Source: Thecamonas trahens ATCC 50062 (lineage: Eukaryota; Apusozoa; Apusomonadida; Apusomonadidae). Taken from it: a DNA stretch of 64,000 nt. The first letter of the stretch is position 1, and every line of letters begins with the position of its first letter. A program made the position numbers and the translations under genes. Where the stretch lies: the NCBI RefSeq assembly GCF_000142905.1, contig NW_013657636.1, positions 73,983 to 137,982 of the forward strand, written 5' to 3'. Of the stretch, positions 18,601 through 28,709 are shown in pieces. Under the pieces are notes generated by a model. It saw nothing but the letters and a program-made list of their open reading frames with translations. It did no database searches and was not told the origin of the DNA.

Positions 18601-21533
18601 ACCCATATGTGCTCGACCGGGAGCTGCCGGAGTCGCCCGAGGTGGCGCCGCTGGCGCTGGTGCCGCTGAGTGAGTGCGTTCCGGTCACCGCCGACGAGCT
18701 TGTGCGGGCGAGCGAGCTGGCACTCTCGCGCGACGACGTGCCCGAGTTCCAGCGAATGGATGCGAGCTCGATCGAGGTGCCGGACGTCCACTTTTCGTTT
18801 GTGGTCTCGTGCTCCGACTCGGACGAGTCGGCGAGCATGCCTGGCCGTGGTGGCGGTGGCTCGGGCTCGTCGCAGACGTCTGTCTCGACCGCTGTTGGGC
18901 TCACCGCCGGCAGCGAGTCGCCTTGGGCGCAGGCAGCGGCGGAGTCGCAGGCGTCAAGCGTCGGCGGCGAGCAAGGCGAAGCCAAGGCGCGTCCCGACGT
19001 GCCGGTCTTTGGCCTCGACGCGTTTGAGGGCCGGGTACCCGGCTACGGCTTGACGTCGGTCGGAGTCACGTTCTCGCCGTCCGAGGTCGGAGTCTTTGAG
19101 CTCCACTGGCTCATCACATTTGACTCGTCAGAGAAGCGGCTGGGCGTTGTGGTGCGCGGCGTTGCCGAGCCGATTCCGATCTCTGTAGGCTCTACGGGGC
19201 TCGATCTCGGCGTGTGCTACGCAGGCCACATCTACCGCGACATTGCGGTCCTGCACAACGACTCCACGTCGACGTGTAAGATCTCACTGGCTGTGCCACC
19301 GCTGTACGCAGGATGCGTCGAGTTTCTGCCGCAGGTCGGGTTTGTGCAGGCACAGTCGTCGCTCTCTGTCCAGGTCAAGTTTGCACCGTCCGAGGAGCTG
19401 TTGGCCAAGGTGGGGCGGCTGCGCGCGAGCGTCCCACAACGGTCCGAGCTGGCACAAGGCCACGGGGCGATGGTCAACATGCCGATCAAGATTTCGGTCA
19501 AGGGTCAGGCGCTGCCTGTGTTCTTCCACCTGTACGCAGCGCTGACGTCGCCGTCGCTGGTGGTGCATCCGACAACACTCTCATTCGGCCGTGTCTCGCT
19601 TCACGCCTCGCGCGAGCTCGAGCTCAGGGTCTCGAACCCGAGCCTGCTCGTGCAGCAGTACGGGTTCCTCACGCTCGACGCCGGATGGTCGATCGAGCCG
19701 CAGGACGGGTTCGGGTCGCTGCTTCCGGGCGAGTCGCGGGTGCTCCGAGTCCAGTTCGCGCCGACGGCTGCGGTGTCGTACACCACCAAACTGGTGTGCA
19801 AGTCATCGCTGGGGCAGGAGCTTGTGGTGAGTGCCAGCGGGAGCGGGTTCAAGCCTGCGCTTGTGTTTGGCGCGCCGAGTCTTGCGCTGCCAGCCACGCC
19901 TATCGGCTCGTGCTCGTCGGCGCGAGTCTACCTGCGCAACCCGAGCAAGGTTGCACACAAGTTCGAGCTAGCGTGGGCACCCGAGCTCCCGATTGTGGTT
20001 GAGCCGTCGGTGGGCGAGGTGCCTGGGCGCGGCGAGATACTCCTGCTGGTGCTGCTGGCGCCGGGCGAGCAGACTGCCGACTTGTTACCGGCTCCGCGCG
20101 GGGCAGCTGCCAGCGCTGATGTTCCGGCTGCCAAGAACGCATCTGAAGGTGGGAATGGTGGGGGCGGGGGCGAGGTTGTGCGTCGCGAGTTGAGCGAGGA
20201 AGAGGCTGCGCTTGCGCTGCTGGAGCAGACACTGCAAAAGGTGGCTGCGGGTGGGCAGCCGCGTCGAAGCGGGACGCGGGCAATTTGGGCCGAGGCCGGT
20301 GTCCGGCGCAGTCCAGTTGTGTGCTTTGTGGCGGGTGCTCCCAAGTCCGAGGCTGTCCTTCTTGATCTTGTGCTTCCTGTTGTGGAGCCTGCGCTGGCGG
20401 TCATTTCCAACGGCGGCTCGCGGGTGCTCGACTTTGGCGAGGTGCCGATGGGGGAGCGAGTGGTCAAGACGCTGACGCTCCGCAACGAGTCGGATGAGGT
20501 GGTAGAGCCTGCGGCGGGCCCGCTTGATCCTGTCGAGTCATCGTTTGTGGTACTGTCGGGCATGCGAGCGGTGGCACCGGGCAAGAGCCTGCGGCTGCTA
20601 CTGGAGTTTGCGCCGTCGTCACAGGGGCGGTACAACCAGGAGCTGGAGCTGTACAAGCGTGAAGAACTGCGGGAGCTAGGAACGAGCGCAACTGCTGTAC
20701 TGAGCGTTGCGCTTGTGGGGCTTGGGTCGTCGCCGTCGCTGCTGATCGAGCCGCTCCCGCGGGCATTGTTCATGGGCGACGTCAAGCCGGGCGAGAGCGT
20801 GAGCGAGCGGTTCACGCTCACCAACTCATCATCGTCGTTTGACGTCTCGTTTGTGGCCTCGCTGCGCCGTAGCGGCGAGCTGAACCGCAGCGGCATCAAC
20901 CCGTTCTCGGTCTCTGTGCCGCGCGGGCGGCTGCTTCCAGGAGAGCGACTGGAGCTTGTGGTCGAGTTTGCGCCGGACCATGCGTCGGAGCGGTATGCGG
21001 ACGAACTGTTGATTGAGCTTCCGTCGGAGCACGACAACGTGCGGATTCCATTGTCGGGCGTGGCGCACGCGCGCGATGTGTTCCTGCTTGCGGTGGGGTC
21101 CGTGCCGACGCCGCTTGTGCAGGATCTTGGTGCACCGCTAGTGTTTGCAGGCATGGAAGATGAGAGCGAGCCGCGGCACGAGATTGTGGTCCAGGTCGAG
21201 CTGTTGGCGGCTGCCGATGGGCGAAGCTCTGAAGGCAAGCTGCGGTTCGGCAACGTCGCGCGCGGCGCGCCGGCGGAGCTCATCCTTGAGCCGCTCTCTG
21301 CCGATGCAGTGGCGGCTGGGTTCGAGATTCCAGGAGCGCGGACGGTGGTCCAGCCGCGGAGCGAGGAGATGCTTGTAATTCGCTACACCGGCCCACCGCG
21401 GCGAGCTGACGAGACGACCATCCACGGCCACATGGGACTCCTTGCCAAGGATGGAAAGCGAGTGAGTGTGGTCGTCGTGGCCAAGGTCACTCCCGACAGC
21501 GCAAGCAGTCGCGTCGGCTTTGCCATGGCTTAA
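15654..21533 (+). CDS. CFAP74: CFAP74-like axonemal protein (coiled coil plus ASH/MSP domains)
   Basis: 1959 residues in one exon, starting at the first ATG. The N-terminus is low-complexity: Thr runs, a nine-Asn run from an AAC microsatellite, an HGHGHG repeat from a 6-bp repeat, and Asp/Ala tracts. Residues ~295-630 are strongly helical and coiled coil (Glu/Arg/Ala). From about residue 825 to the end come repeated immunoglobulin-like ASH/MSP modules. Each opens like SLTFADFVVGEHYSQTFSLT, or KILDFGSVVIGESSTLKLT, or RVLDFGEVPMGERVVKTLT. This coiled-coil-then-ASH order is that of CFAP74, a component of the C1d projection of the ciliary central pair. HYDIN, CFAP47 and CFAP65 also carry ASH modules but lack this long N-terminal coil. 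The exact orthology is inference; a ciliary role is well supported by the modules. Confidence 0.7.
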   Translation: MAIGAKAGKPPPATVSNPTTASTTATRKPTNTTTTTTTTTAAATTTTATTTNNNNNNNNNKAHVALAPPSLPPLSSHGVGNLVDDTELELSYNSPTRRRRRHHGHGHGHGHGQHERNMLHDSRRHAEFDAATADDAADDDDDGAAVTAASRLPRPVLPNIDAGRGGEQEAEGDAVAQQSQVMEFDSYSGDDRPLSAEAVLVTPAAVVRNGAGAHSPPHGRVDHHAGLGSVSPMSSDSLSSDSSPSVHAAESTRAMVYEWEQPPAPPPPPPNAEAQRAAVLDRYTAASGVITTYKTRDQREERIVQARAQRQLAELQTRVESCAVALQQARASLTAARREVDGTHAAMREVDKDIRKVTRSALRQPFELGSLRKRRAQLETQVRLQEREVTDAERAVARAEAELGTAERERTKVLPMEEALTKAGQSQLVELKVIANARLERELASAYQVDQRARTRELALVNATRKEATKVAVQMDSAVSARRKAAARIKAIRKAGANEDAAAAEATRAALTARRKAIRELKDHTEEAQAEIRAANKARARAAARRRREEEREAAAILARGGNPEEVFRRRRLEEAYRRRAEAEEVELEERKMAIAARVLVEEERHERQLRRADKLSVEQATKASAQRRILSRKDKREAVMEYLRSHKRDDAVLDGGLPAPQLGPNSIQPPFPSDIAPRESWAHPLGDEATAMTRELEAAERAKYAELVSSLPPLTASASTTTGRGELPKLEMSDGERGSGRATGGADPFAAFVRPISAPAERGGAARGRTSRQSRGSDDMLVPEMQGLWESDSKRAGNRAGEAVRSARMRRNGSLHRRARSARTSRPRIDPNYSDTVRVAGFEASPASLTFADFVVGEHYSQTFSLTNVSYGFNSFKVLELPLAVRDFFEVAFTPQGNMSAGLSTELTVTFSPKVDEDLTTLLQIQSKTGVLGVPIAAKTRKCDVALESKILDFGSVVIGESSTLKLTIINSGAVPTEFELDPYVLDRELPESPEVAPLALVPLSECVPVTADELVRASELALSRDDVPEFQRMDASSIEVPDVHFSFVVSCSDSDESASMPGRGGGGSGSSQTSVSTAVGLTAGSESPWAQAAAESQASSVGGEQGEAKARPDVPVFGLDAFEGRVPGYGLTSVGVTFSPSEVGVFELHWLITFDSSEKRLGVVVRGVAEPIPISVGSTGLDLGVCYAGHIYRDIAVLHNDSTSTCKISLAVPPLYAGCVEFLPQVGFVQAQSSLSVQVKFAPSEELLAKVGRLRASVPQRSELAQGHGAMVNMPIKISVKGQALPVFFHLYAALTSPSLVVHPTTLSFGRVSLHASRELELRVSNPSLLVQQYGFLTLDAGWSIEPQDGFGSLLPGESRVLRVQFAPTAAVSYTTKLVCKSSLGQELVVSASGSGFKPALVFGAPSLALPATPIGSCSSARVYLRNPSKVAHKFELAWAPELPIVVEPSVGEVPGRGEILLLVLLAPGEQTADLLPAPRGAAASADVPAAKNASEGGNGGGGGEVVRRELSEEEAALALLEQTLQKVAAGGQPRRSGTRAIWAEAGVRRSPVVCFVAGAPKSEAVLLDLVLPVVEPALAVISNGGSRVLDFGEVPMGERVVKTLTLRNESDEVVEPAAGPLDPVESSFVVLSGMRAVAPGKSLRLLLEFAPSSQGRYNQELELYKREELRELGTSATAVLSVALVGLGSSPSLLIEPLPRALFMGDVKPGESVSERFTLTNSSSSFDVSFVASLRRSGELNRSGINPFSVSVPRGRLLPGERLELVVEFAPDHASERYADELLIELPSEHDNVRIPLSGVAHARDVFLLAVGSVPTPLVQDLGAPLVFAGMEDESEPRHEIVVQVELLAAADGRSSEGKLRFGNVARGAPAELILEPLSADAVAAGFEIPGARTVVQPRSEEMLVIRYTGPPRRADETTIHGHMGLLAKDGKRVSVVVVAKVTPDSASSRVGFAMA

Positions 21534-21688
21534 ACAAGATGACGAGCATATATGAGTCATTGACCTGTGATGGTTGAGTCTCCATCGTATCCACGTGAGG
21601 CGCCGAGTCGGTCGTCCGGCCAGTAAGCGCAGAGTCCGCTCTAAGACGGCGAGAGCTGCCACCTGACTCAAAGTCTGTCGACGGGAGC

Positions 21689-23149
21689 ATGGCGGACTAC
21701 AGCGGGATGAAGCTTGACGAGGGGCGTCAGCATGAGAAGGAGGGAGATAAGCAGTATGTGTCGTGACGCGGGAGGGGGGGGGATTTGATATGGGTGGGGC
21801 TGTATGGGTTATATGGGTGGTGGGTGGCATGGGGGACGACCTGGGGGGTGACACGGCTGGCAACGTGGACGTGGACGGCGATGCGAACAACTGCACGGAC
21901 GCGGTGACATGGCCGGTGGCACGGACGGCGACATGGACGGTGGCACGGATGGCGACATGGACGGCGACATGGACGTCACACCATTTGATTGTGGTCAACC
22001 GATGCACGCCAAAGGATGACCACATCGTTGTTCAAGTGGAAGAAGGATCCCGAGGCTGCGGCAATCGCATACACGGCGGCAGGTGTGGCGTACAAGGCGG
22101 CAAAGGCACATGAGGACGTTGTGCGGGTGTGCGAGAAGGCTGCGGCGCGGCACGAGGAGACAGGTGCGATCTTCCACGCCGGACAGGCTAAAGAGCGGGC
22201 TGCTGAGGCTGCCCTCGCCCTCAACCAGCACTCGGTCGCCACCAGGCTGTACTCGGAGGCCGCGATCATGTATCGGATGAACGGCTCGCTGCCCGAGGCG
22301 CTCAAGGTCTACAACGTGGCCGCCAAGGCACTCGAAGGGAAGGACAAGTTTGGCGAGGCGCTGGACCTGCTCACTATCGCCGAAGAGCTCTTTGCTGATG
22401 GCGAGATGGACTTGCGCTTTGCTTCGGAGACGTACCGCACCGCACTCCGCATCGCCATCAAGAAGCGCGACTGGGCCCGCTCTCTTGAGCTGCTCGAAGC
22501 CCAGATCGGCCACTTTACCGCCCTTGAGCAGGACGGCATGCTGTTCAAGACCATGCTCTCATACGTGGTTGTCGCCCTCGCCTCCAACGACTACGTCGCC
22601 GCAGACCGCGCCAACACCGCGCACCTCTCAGTCCGCGGCTACCTCCGTTCCACCGAGTCCAACGCCGCCAACGACCTGCTCGATGCATTTGAGTCTGCCG
22701 ATGACGACGCCATCGCCGCTGTCGCCTCTCGCCAGGTCTTCACCTTCCTCGACCAGGGTGTCCTCCGCCTTGCCCGCGCTCTCACCTCGGGTGGCGTCCG
22801 CAGTGGCGGCAAGAAGAAGTCCTCCAAGACCAAGGCCCGCTCTAAAGCTGCTGCCGCTCCGGCTGCATCTTCGCCTGACGCACCCGATGCCGCCCAGGCC
22901 GCTCGCAATGCGCTCTTTGCCGCCCCGTCCACCGCCGCTGCCGCTGCCGACGCCTCGACCACGGCGCCCCATGCTGTTCTGCCGGTCGGTGAGGACGAGC
23001 CCTCGCCTGCCGCCGATGTCGGCGCTAGTGAGCCTGCGCATGTCGTCGATGTCGGCGCTAGTGAGCCTGCGCATGTCGATGTCCTTGGCGAGGCCCAAGA
23101 CGATGATGCAGATGACGACGATGAGGACTCCGACGACTCGCTGCTGTAG
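21689..23149 (+). CDS. NAPG: Gamma-SNAP (NSF attachment protein), two exons
   Basis: Spliced from 21689-21753 and 22015-23149, 399 residues. The donor is GTATGT and the acceptor AAAG, and a split Gln codon joins in phase. The joined N-terminus (LDEGRQHEKEGDK then LFKWKKDPEAAAIAY) matches the gamma-SNAP opening in spacing. The TPR-like helical core follows, with YKAAKAHEDVVRVCEKAAAR, ALFHA-like IFHAGQAKERA and YSEAAIMYRMNG. SNAPs recruit the ATPase NSF to SNARE bundles for disassembly after membrane fusion. The conserved core ends near residue 280 (FTFLDQGVLRLARAL). Animal gamma-SNAP is about 312 residues. Here a Lys/Ala linker, a tandem VGASEPAH repeat and a strongly acidic Asp/Glu tail are added. 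The final hydrophobic LL is kept, which in SNAPs helps stimulate NSF. The intron holds a short minisatellite. Confidence 0.88.
21898..21977. repeat. Minisatellite in the gamma-SNAP intron
   Basis: Imperfect tandem copies of a unit like cggcgacatggacggtggca lie within the 261-bp intron and end shortly before the acceptor. They are non-coding. Confidence 0.65.
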
Positions 23150-23810
23150 TTGTAGCCGTCCCCACACAAACACCCCAATCCACGCGAGATGCTGCTCTTC
23201 GAGGAAAGAGCGAGGAAAATACTGGTAGACACCCCAGTTGCCCCCTCGACCGAGTACGCCTATCTTCACCACCAATGCCCATGGGAACCAAACCCAAGTA
23301 CACATGCAATACTACATGCGGGTACTTGACTCTGCATGCAGGGAGACGTAGGAGAGACAACTAATTGTGCCGTGCATGCCTACCCCCGCCACTCATCCCC
23401 TCCCCACTTGGTTTACTTTTTTTACCCCTACCTCGACACCCGCCCCTCCCCCTCACCACCCACCAACCTCATCCATCCTATCCACCCACCCGACCGCCAT
23501 TCCCACACCATCAATAACACATCAAGACACCAAGAAAGTCCCAAAGAACAATGAGAAAAGAGACAGACGAAAACAATAGCTGCGTGTGCGCACAGCCTGT
23601 GATACAAGTGCGACAAAAATAATCTCCCCCCCCCCCTTTGCCCACCACCAGCCAAACGCACATGCAACGGTCGTTGCCTCCTCCTCCCAACGAATGAACG
23701 GAACGAGACACGTGGAGTCGACCTGTGTTGAGTGGGGGGGGGGGGGGAGGGGGGGAGGGGGGTACGGAGCAGAGACTCCAGCTGGTGGACACACCTCACC
23801 CCCATTGGCT
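23150..23810. other. Intergenic, 660 bp, with C11 and G14 runs
   Basis: No gene is supported. The stretch is C-rich to about 23500, then has a less GC-rich patch (23505-23580), a C11 run (23626-23636), a G14 run (23734-23747) and more G/A-rich sequence up to the next start codon. It must contain the SNX9-like gene promoter. Confidence 0.5.
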
Positions 23811-25636
23811 ATGACTACCGTGCGGGCACTCTACGACTATACGGGTGAGAATGAGGGTATGTAGGCGGAGGAGGGGGGAGGGGGAGGGGGGGACGGGGGA
23901 GGGGGGGAGGTCGTGGTGGTGACGTTGGCGGTGGGCATGGGCACGGGCATGGGCATGGGTGTGAAAGTGACTCATGGTAGAGGTGGCTGGCTGACGGGAC
24001 GGGCATAGGCGATCTGTCGTTCTACGAGGGCGAGGTCATTACGGTGGTTACGGAGGATCCGGGCGATGGGTGGACCGAGGGCGAGGTGAACGGCTCGAGA
24101 GGCTTCTTCCCCACAAACTACGTAGAGGTGATCGTGGCAGAGAGTGCTTCGTCTGCTCCGCCAGCTCCGCCAGCCAAGGCTCACGCAAAGCCCATGCCGT
24201 CGTTGCCGCATGCGGGTGGTGGTGAAACAAGCAGCGGACCGGATGCGGCTGATGCGGTCATTGATGCCTCAGCCCTGGCGGCGTCCATCTCGGATGTTAT
24301 GGCTGATGGCGGGGACGATGCGGGATGGGAGACGTCAGACTCGTCGGAAGATGGGTGGGGCGAGACAGGGACAGGCGCGAGTGGGCAAAGTGGAGCGAGT
24401 GCTCCGGCTGTGCCAGCGAGGTCGACGCTGGCGGCGCCGTCACCTGCTACGGCCAGGGAGCGGCGGCTGTCGACAGACATGTCACGGAGACTCTCTGTCC
24501 TCGACGCGCCGACGGTGGAGATCGACGAGCAGAACCGAATCTCTGCAGGGTTCGAGTGGGTGGCGGAGGAGGCGTACTTTTCGATCAAGGTGGCCAATCC
24601 GGAGAAGAAGAAGAAGTTTGGCGGACTCAAAAAGTACACGGCATACGTGGTGGAGACGCCAGCGCGCGGCTGGCGGGTTCTCCGACGGTACAAGCACTTT
24701 GACTGGCTCCACGAGCGGCTGGAGAAGAAGTACACAGCCATCGCTATTCCGCCGTTGCCTGAAAAGTCCGCCACAGGCCGGTTCAACGAGGACTTTATCG
24801 AGGAGCGCCGCATGGGCCTGACGTACTTTCTCAACACGCTCGCCCGCCACCCGGTCCTCCGCTCTTCGGCCGTCTTTCTGCACTTTCTCTCGGTTGACAA
24901 CTCGAACGATGACACAGCGTGGAAGGCCGGAAAGCGCCAGCATGAGAAGGACGCGGTCTCGGGCGAGAACTGGTTCTTTTCGGTCGCCCCAGCTGTCGCT
25001 GTTGAGGGCCAGGCCGTGGTGCCTGTTCTAGAGACCTTTTCCAAGGATCTGAACTCGGAGCTCACGCTCTCGTCGACGCTGGAAAAGCAGCTGGAAGGGT
25101 GGCAGACTCGGTGGAGTGACGATGCCAAGGCGCTGTCGTCGCTGGCCGAGACGTACGCGACACTGGCCCAGGTCGACGAAGGGGTGCCGACGCTGCAGGC
25201 GGCGCTGGCGGCGTGTGCGCAAAAGGTGGCCAGCATCTCGCAGCTCTCGCTGGGAGCCTCGCAGGCCGAGGACATCATGCTACGCACACTGGCGCTGCAT
25301 CGGACCAAGATGAAGCTCCTGCAAAAGGCGCTCAAGGTTGAGCAGAGCGCGCGCACCCGATACGTTTCGGCCTACTCCAAGGTCAACGGCCGCGAGCCTA
25401 CGCCTGAGGAGTCGGTCAAGCTCGAGGTCCTCCGCTCGGCGTCGAACCGCAAGATGTGCGTGGCGCTTGCCGAGATGGCTCACTACCGGCTCACCCGTAA
25501 GGTCGACTTTAAGAACACACTGCTTGGGTACATCCGCGAGCAGGAGGCATTCCATGCCAAGGCCGGTGAGGCGTGGGCGGCCGCACGGGCGACGGTTGAG
25601 GCCATTGACGTCGACGAGCACATGTTCGACGCCTGA
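23811..25636 (+). CDS. SNX9-like sorting nexin (SH3-PX, probable BAR), two exons
   Basis: Spliced from 23811-23856 and 24009-25636, 557 residues. The donor is GTATGT and the acceptor CATAG, with a split Gly codon in the SH3 domain. Residues 1-57 form an SH3 domain (ALYDYTGENE, then GDLSFYEGEV, GWTEGEVNGSRGFFPTNYVE). A Ser/Ala/Gly-rich linker follows. A PX domain spans about 235-365, with the phosphoinositide-binding Arg in RRYKHFDWLHERL and the proline stretch PPLPEK. The remaining ~190 residues are helical and take the position of the SNX9-family BAR domain. SNX9/18/33 proteins bind PI(4,5)P2-rich membrane and recruit dynamin and WASP through SH3 during endocytosis. The order and total length (SNX9 is about 595) agree. 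It converges on the WWE gene with 18 bp between stops. Confidence 0.85.
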
Positions 25637-25654
25637 TGCGGGCTGGCGGGCGAG

Positions 25655-27183
25655 CTAGCCGGTTGCCGTCTCGAAGATCGCGTCGGCGTCGGCGAGATGC
25701 ACGTCGTGGACGCGCCAGCGGACAACGCGGTCGCGGCGCTCACGCCCGTTGGGCCCCACTGCATAGCAGAGGATGCCCAGCGCCGACCACGGCGCCTTGA
25801 TGAAGCCGTCGGCACCGTATGACGGCGCCGTCTTGCACGGCGCGGAGCCGTAGGCCTGGCCAAATGAGGAGCTTTCACCGGACGCACGTGCATAGATGAA
25901 GACCGCCTTCTTGACCCGCGAGTTGAGGCCAGCAATGGCCTCACTCACCCCGACCGAGCGCGTGGGCGACGCCTCGTTGCGCATCTGCTGCGAGACCTGC
26001 ATAAAGGCCGACATGACCCGCGATATGACAAACTTGGGCGAGCCGAGGAGGAACCGCCGGCGCCGGTCGAGCGAGTCGACCTCCGACGGCGAGGCTGGCA
26101 GCAGGGCCACCAGCTCCTCCACAACCCCGAGATAGTACGATTCGGCCTGCGCACGCGACGGCAGCGGCGTGCGCATCACGTCGCGGACGTAGCCCGACCC
26201 GTTGTTCATCTGCTGCATCCGCTCGAGGTTGACCGAGTACCGGTCGTTGAGGATCGAGACAGACGACTCGCCGGCTGCGTATGCAGCGTTGAGGATGATT
26301 GTTGAGGCCGGATCGTAGTTCTGCGGGCCCGAGTCGTCCAACCACGACCACTGTGCAAAGAGCCCGCCGCCGGTATCGCTGGCCATGCTCCTACTGCCAG
26401 GCATCCCAAACGTCATGCCGCCGTCGTCGCCGCCAAAGCCCTCGCCTCGCCGCGACCAGCCACTACCTCCGCCACGACCGCCACGACCACGGCCACGGCC
26501 ACGACCGCGGGATTTGCGACTGTTGTTTCGCGACGACGATCCGCTTGAGCCCCAGCCATCCTCGCGATGCGGAGGTGACGCGCCATGCGCTGATGACGAC
26601 GACGACGACCGCTTCCCGCGGCTGCTCGAGTTGCGGAAGGAGGCGCGATCTGACTTGCCACGACCCGCCTTGCCCCGACCCGCCCTGCCGCGATTAGAAC
26701 GAGCAGATGGCGGCGAGGTTGCGAGAGGATCCTGCTGATTGCCAGACAAGAGCGAAGCCATTGGCGGCGACTCGCTGCGGGCAAACTTGCCCCTCGGCCC
26801 ACGGCCTTTGCTCTTGCTCTGCCTCTGCTTCTGCTTCTGCTGCGGACGCCGCTGTCGCTGGCGCTGGCGCTGATGCATGTGCTTCTTCTCCTCGGCCGCC
26901 CTGCGCCAGTCGAGCGAGTCAGAGCCGCCTGCTCCAGGAGAGCCTGCTGCGGCGGCGGTGGAGGCGGTCGAGCCGGGCGTAGCGACAGTCCCGCCAGTCA
27001 GCGAGCGCCGGCGGGTGGGCGACGGTCGTTGCGTTCGTCATCGTCGTCGTCGGCCTGCTGGCCTTGTGCGATACGAACTGGACGGGGCGAGCTGGGCCGG
27101 CCACCACGAGAGGAGGATCGTCGCGTGCGTGGGCCAGCACTACGGGGTGCACTCGCGGCATCCGTGGTGGACCTGGTGTCCAT
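25655..27183 (-). CDS. WWE-domain protein with Arg/Gly-rich N-terminus
   Basis: The main exon covers 25655 to about 26943. The frame stays protein-like upstream of its first ATG (26878), for example SDSLDWRRAAEEKKHM, until a stop. A 5' exon is therefore likely. The best candidate is 27075-27183 (donor GTATCG, NAGNAG acceptor at 26943/26946, phases agree), giving about 465 residues; without it the protein is 407. The middle is Gln/Arg, Ser and RGRGRGRGGRGGG low complexity, as in RNA-binding RGG proteins. A WWE domain follows (FAQWSWLDDSG, then YDPAS, SVNLERMQQMN and VRDVMR). WWE domains bind ADP-ribose units and occur in ubiquitin ligases and PARPs. Here no RING, HECT or PARP domain is present. 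The C-terminal ~170 residues are unassigned. The first-exon model is tentative; the WWE call is good. Confidence 0.62.
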
Positions 27184-27801
27184 GGCGGCAGAGACAAGTT
27201 GTGCGTGATGGAGGTGGTGCCCCTCCCCCCCCCCCCCCCCCCCCCCGTTGCCTCCCCCGTTGCCTCCCCCGAATGGAACAATGGGAAGAAAAGGGCACAT
27301 GGCTGGAACGCAGCGAGTCGCATTGGTTGCCAGCCGACGGAGCAGTGACTGCACCAGCCGAACACCCGCCCGCGACGGAAGCAGCCCGCAGCAGAGGCAC
27401 ATGCACACACACACACACACGTATACATCCCTGCATCCATGCATTTATATGCACGCGCACGTGCAATCGGCTCTACGCCTTTGTCTTGGTCCTTCCCCAG
27501 CATCCATCCCCATCGATCATCGCTCCCGATGAACGCTCCCCCGTGATCACCCCGCCGCCAGGTCCGCCCGATCGATCAACCACCCGCCCATACCTAGCAT
27601 GCCTTTGCACACAGGCAAGCAGGCATAGGCTGCGTTCAGCCCGACACCCCCCCCCATACCTATCCCCAGGCTAGGCCGGCCTCTTCGCCCGATCGATCAC
27701 CCGCCCGATCGATCACCCGCCCGATCGATCACCCGCCCGATCGATCAGCCCGTCACCCACCTCCACCAACACCGCACATACACCTCTACAGAAAGACGAC
27801 G
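27184..27801. other. Divergent promoter region between WWE gene and TAF10
   Basis: About 620 bp without coding signal. It holds a C22 run (27225-27246), 42 bp upstream of the proposed WWE start on the minus strand, a CA microsatellite (about 27402-27420) and a 16-bp tandem repeat near TAF10. Confidence 0.6.
27688..27750. repeat. 16-bp tandem repeat (ccgatcgatcacccgc), nearly four units
   Basis: Three perfect units and a truncated fourth lie immediately upstream of TAF10. A related single unit occurs near 27568. The GATCGATC core is palindromic. There are no spacers, so this is not a CRISPR array. Confidence 0.85.
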
Positions 27802-28703
27802 ATGGAGGCAGGCGGCGGCTTGAGCGAGAACGGACTGGTGGCCATGGAGACGGGTGAGGGGGCGGGAGCGGGTGGGCAGGTGGCGGGAATGGGCGGCAGC
27901 ACAGCAGGCAGTCCGGCAGCCGGCGGAGCAGCCGCCATGGAGACCACAGAGACGAGCCATGGCGAGGCTGCGGGTGCAGGGAGCAGCAGCAACAACACAA
28001 GCAAAGGCCCAGCCGACGAGGGGGAGGCCCAGGCGCAGGCTGAGGTCGAGGCCCTGCTCGAGTCGCTCAAGGACTTTGTGCCCACGGTAGGTGCAAGGAC
28101 GAGCGGGGGGGGAGGGGGGAGGGGAGGGGGGAGGGGGGGTCACTCATGGTGGGTATGGGCTTGGGAATGGGGTGGACTCTGCGGTTATGACTTGGCTGAC
28201 TTGACCGGCTTCGTGGTGGACTTGGCTGGCTTGGTTGCTTGGTACTTGGGCTGGCGGTGGGACGGACATGGGATGGGCGCTGGGACGGGCGCTGGCCACT
28301 GGCCGCTGCAATGGACGCTGGCCGGGTCGCCGGATGCTGGCTATGGACGCTGAACACTGATTGGATCGGATCGGATCGGGGGGGGGGGGGGGGGGTATGC
28401 ATGCGACTGGTTATTGTGGGAGGACAGATCCCACCCGAGGTTACGGCCCACTACATGGAGTCTGCGGGGTGCGTTACGACAGACATGCGGGTGCAGCAGC
28501 TGATGGCTCTGGCCGCAGAGAAGTTTGTATCCGACGTCACCAACTCGGCGCTGCAGTTCTGCAAAATCCGCCAGCAGAGCAAGAAAAAGTCGGCTGCCGA
28601 CGATGCCTTTGTGCTGCGTACAGAGGACCTTGTCGCCGCGCTCCGCGACACTGGCATCAACGTCTCCAAGCCCGAGTACCTCATCAGCAAGGGCAAGCAG
28701 TAA
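27802..28703 (+). CDS. TAF10: Transcription initiation factor TFIID subunit 10 (TAF10), two exons
   Basis: Spliced from 27802-28086 and 28428-28703, 186 residues, phase 0, donor GTAGGT, acceptor GACAG. The first ~75 residues are Gly/Ala/Glu low complexity, as in other TAF10s. The conserved histone fold follows: LLESLKDFVPT joined by the splice to IPPEVTAHYMESAG, then MALAAEKFVSDVTNSALQFC, a Lys-rich loop, and LRTEDLVAALRDTGINVSKP with YLISK at the end. TAF10 pairs with TAF3 or TAF8 in TFIID and with SPT7/SUPT7L in SAGA in the nucleus. The intron contains an 18-base G run (28378-28395) about 30 bp before the acceptor. The stop codon is only 6 bp from the stop of the giant gene on the other strand. 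Confidence 0.93.
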
Positions 28704-28709
28704 ATGTGT

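Noticed and set aside
16900-21300. Long antisense and alternative-frame open frames within the CFAP74-like gene and other GC-rich genes
   Set aside because: High GC at third positions suppresses stops in other frames. These frames show Arg/Ser/Ala/Pro composition and no domain motifs.
27688-27750. Possible CRISPR-like direct repeats
   Set aside because: The 16-bp units are directly adjacent with no spacers, and the genome is eukaryotic.
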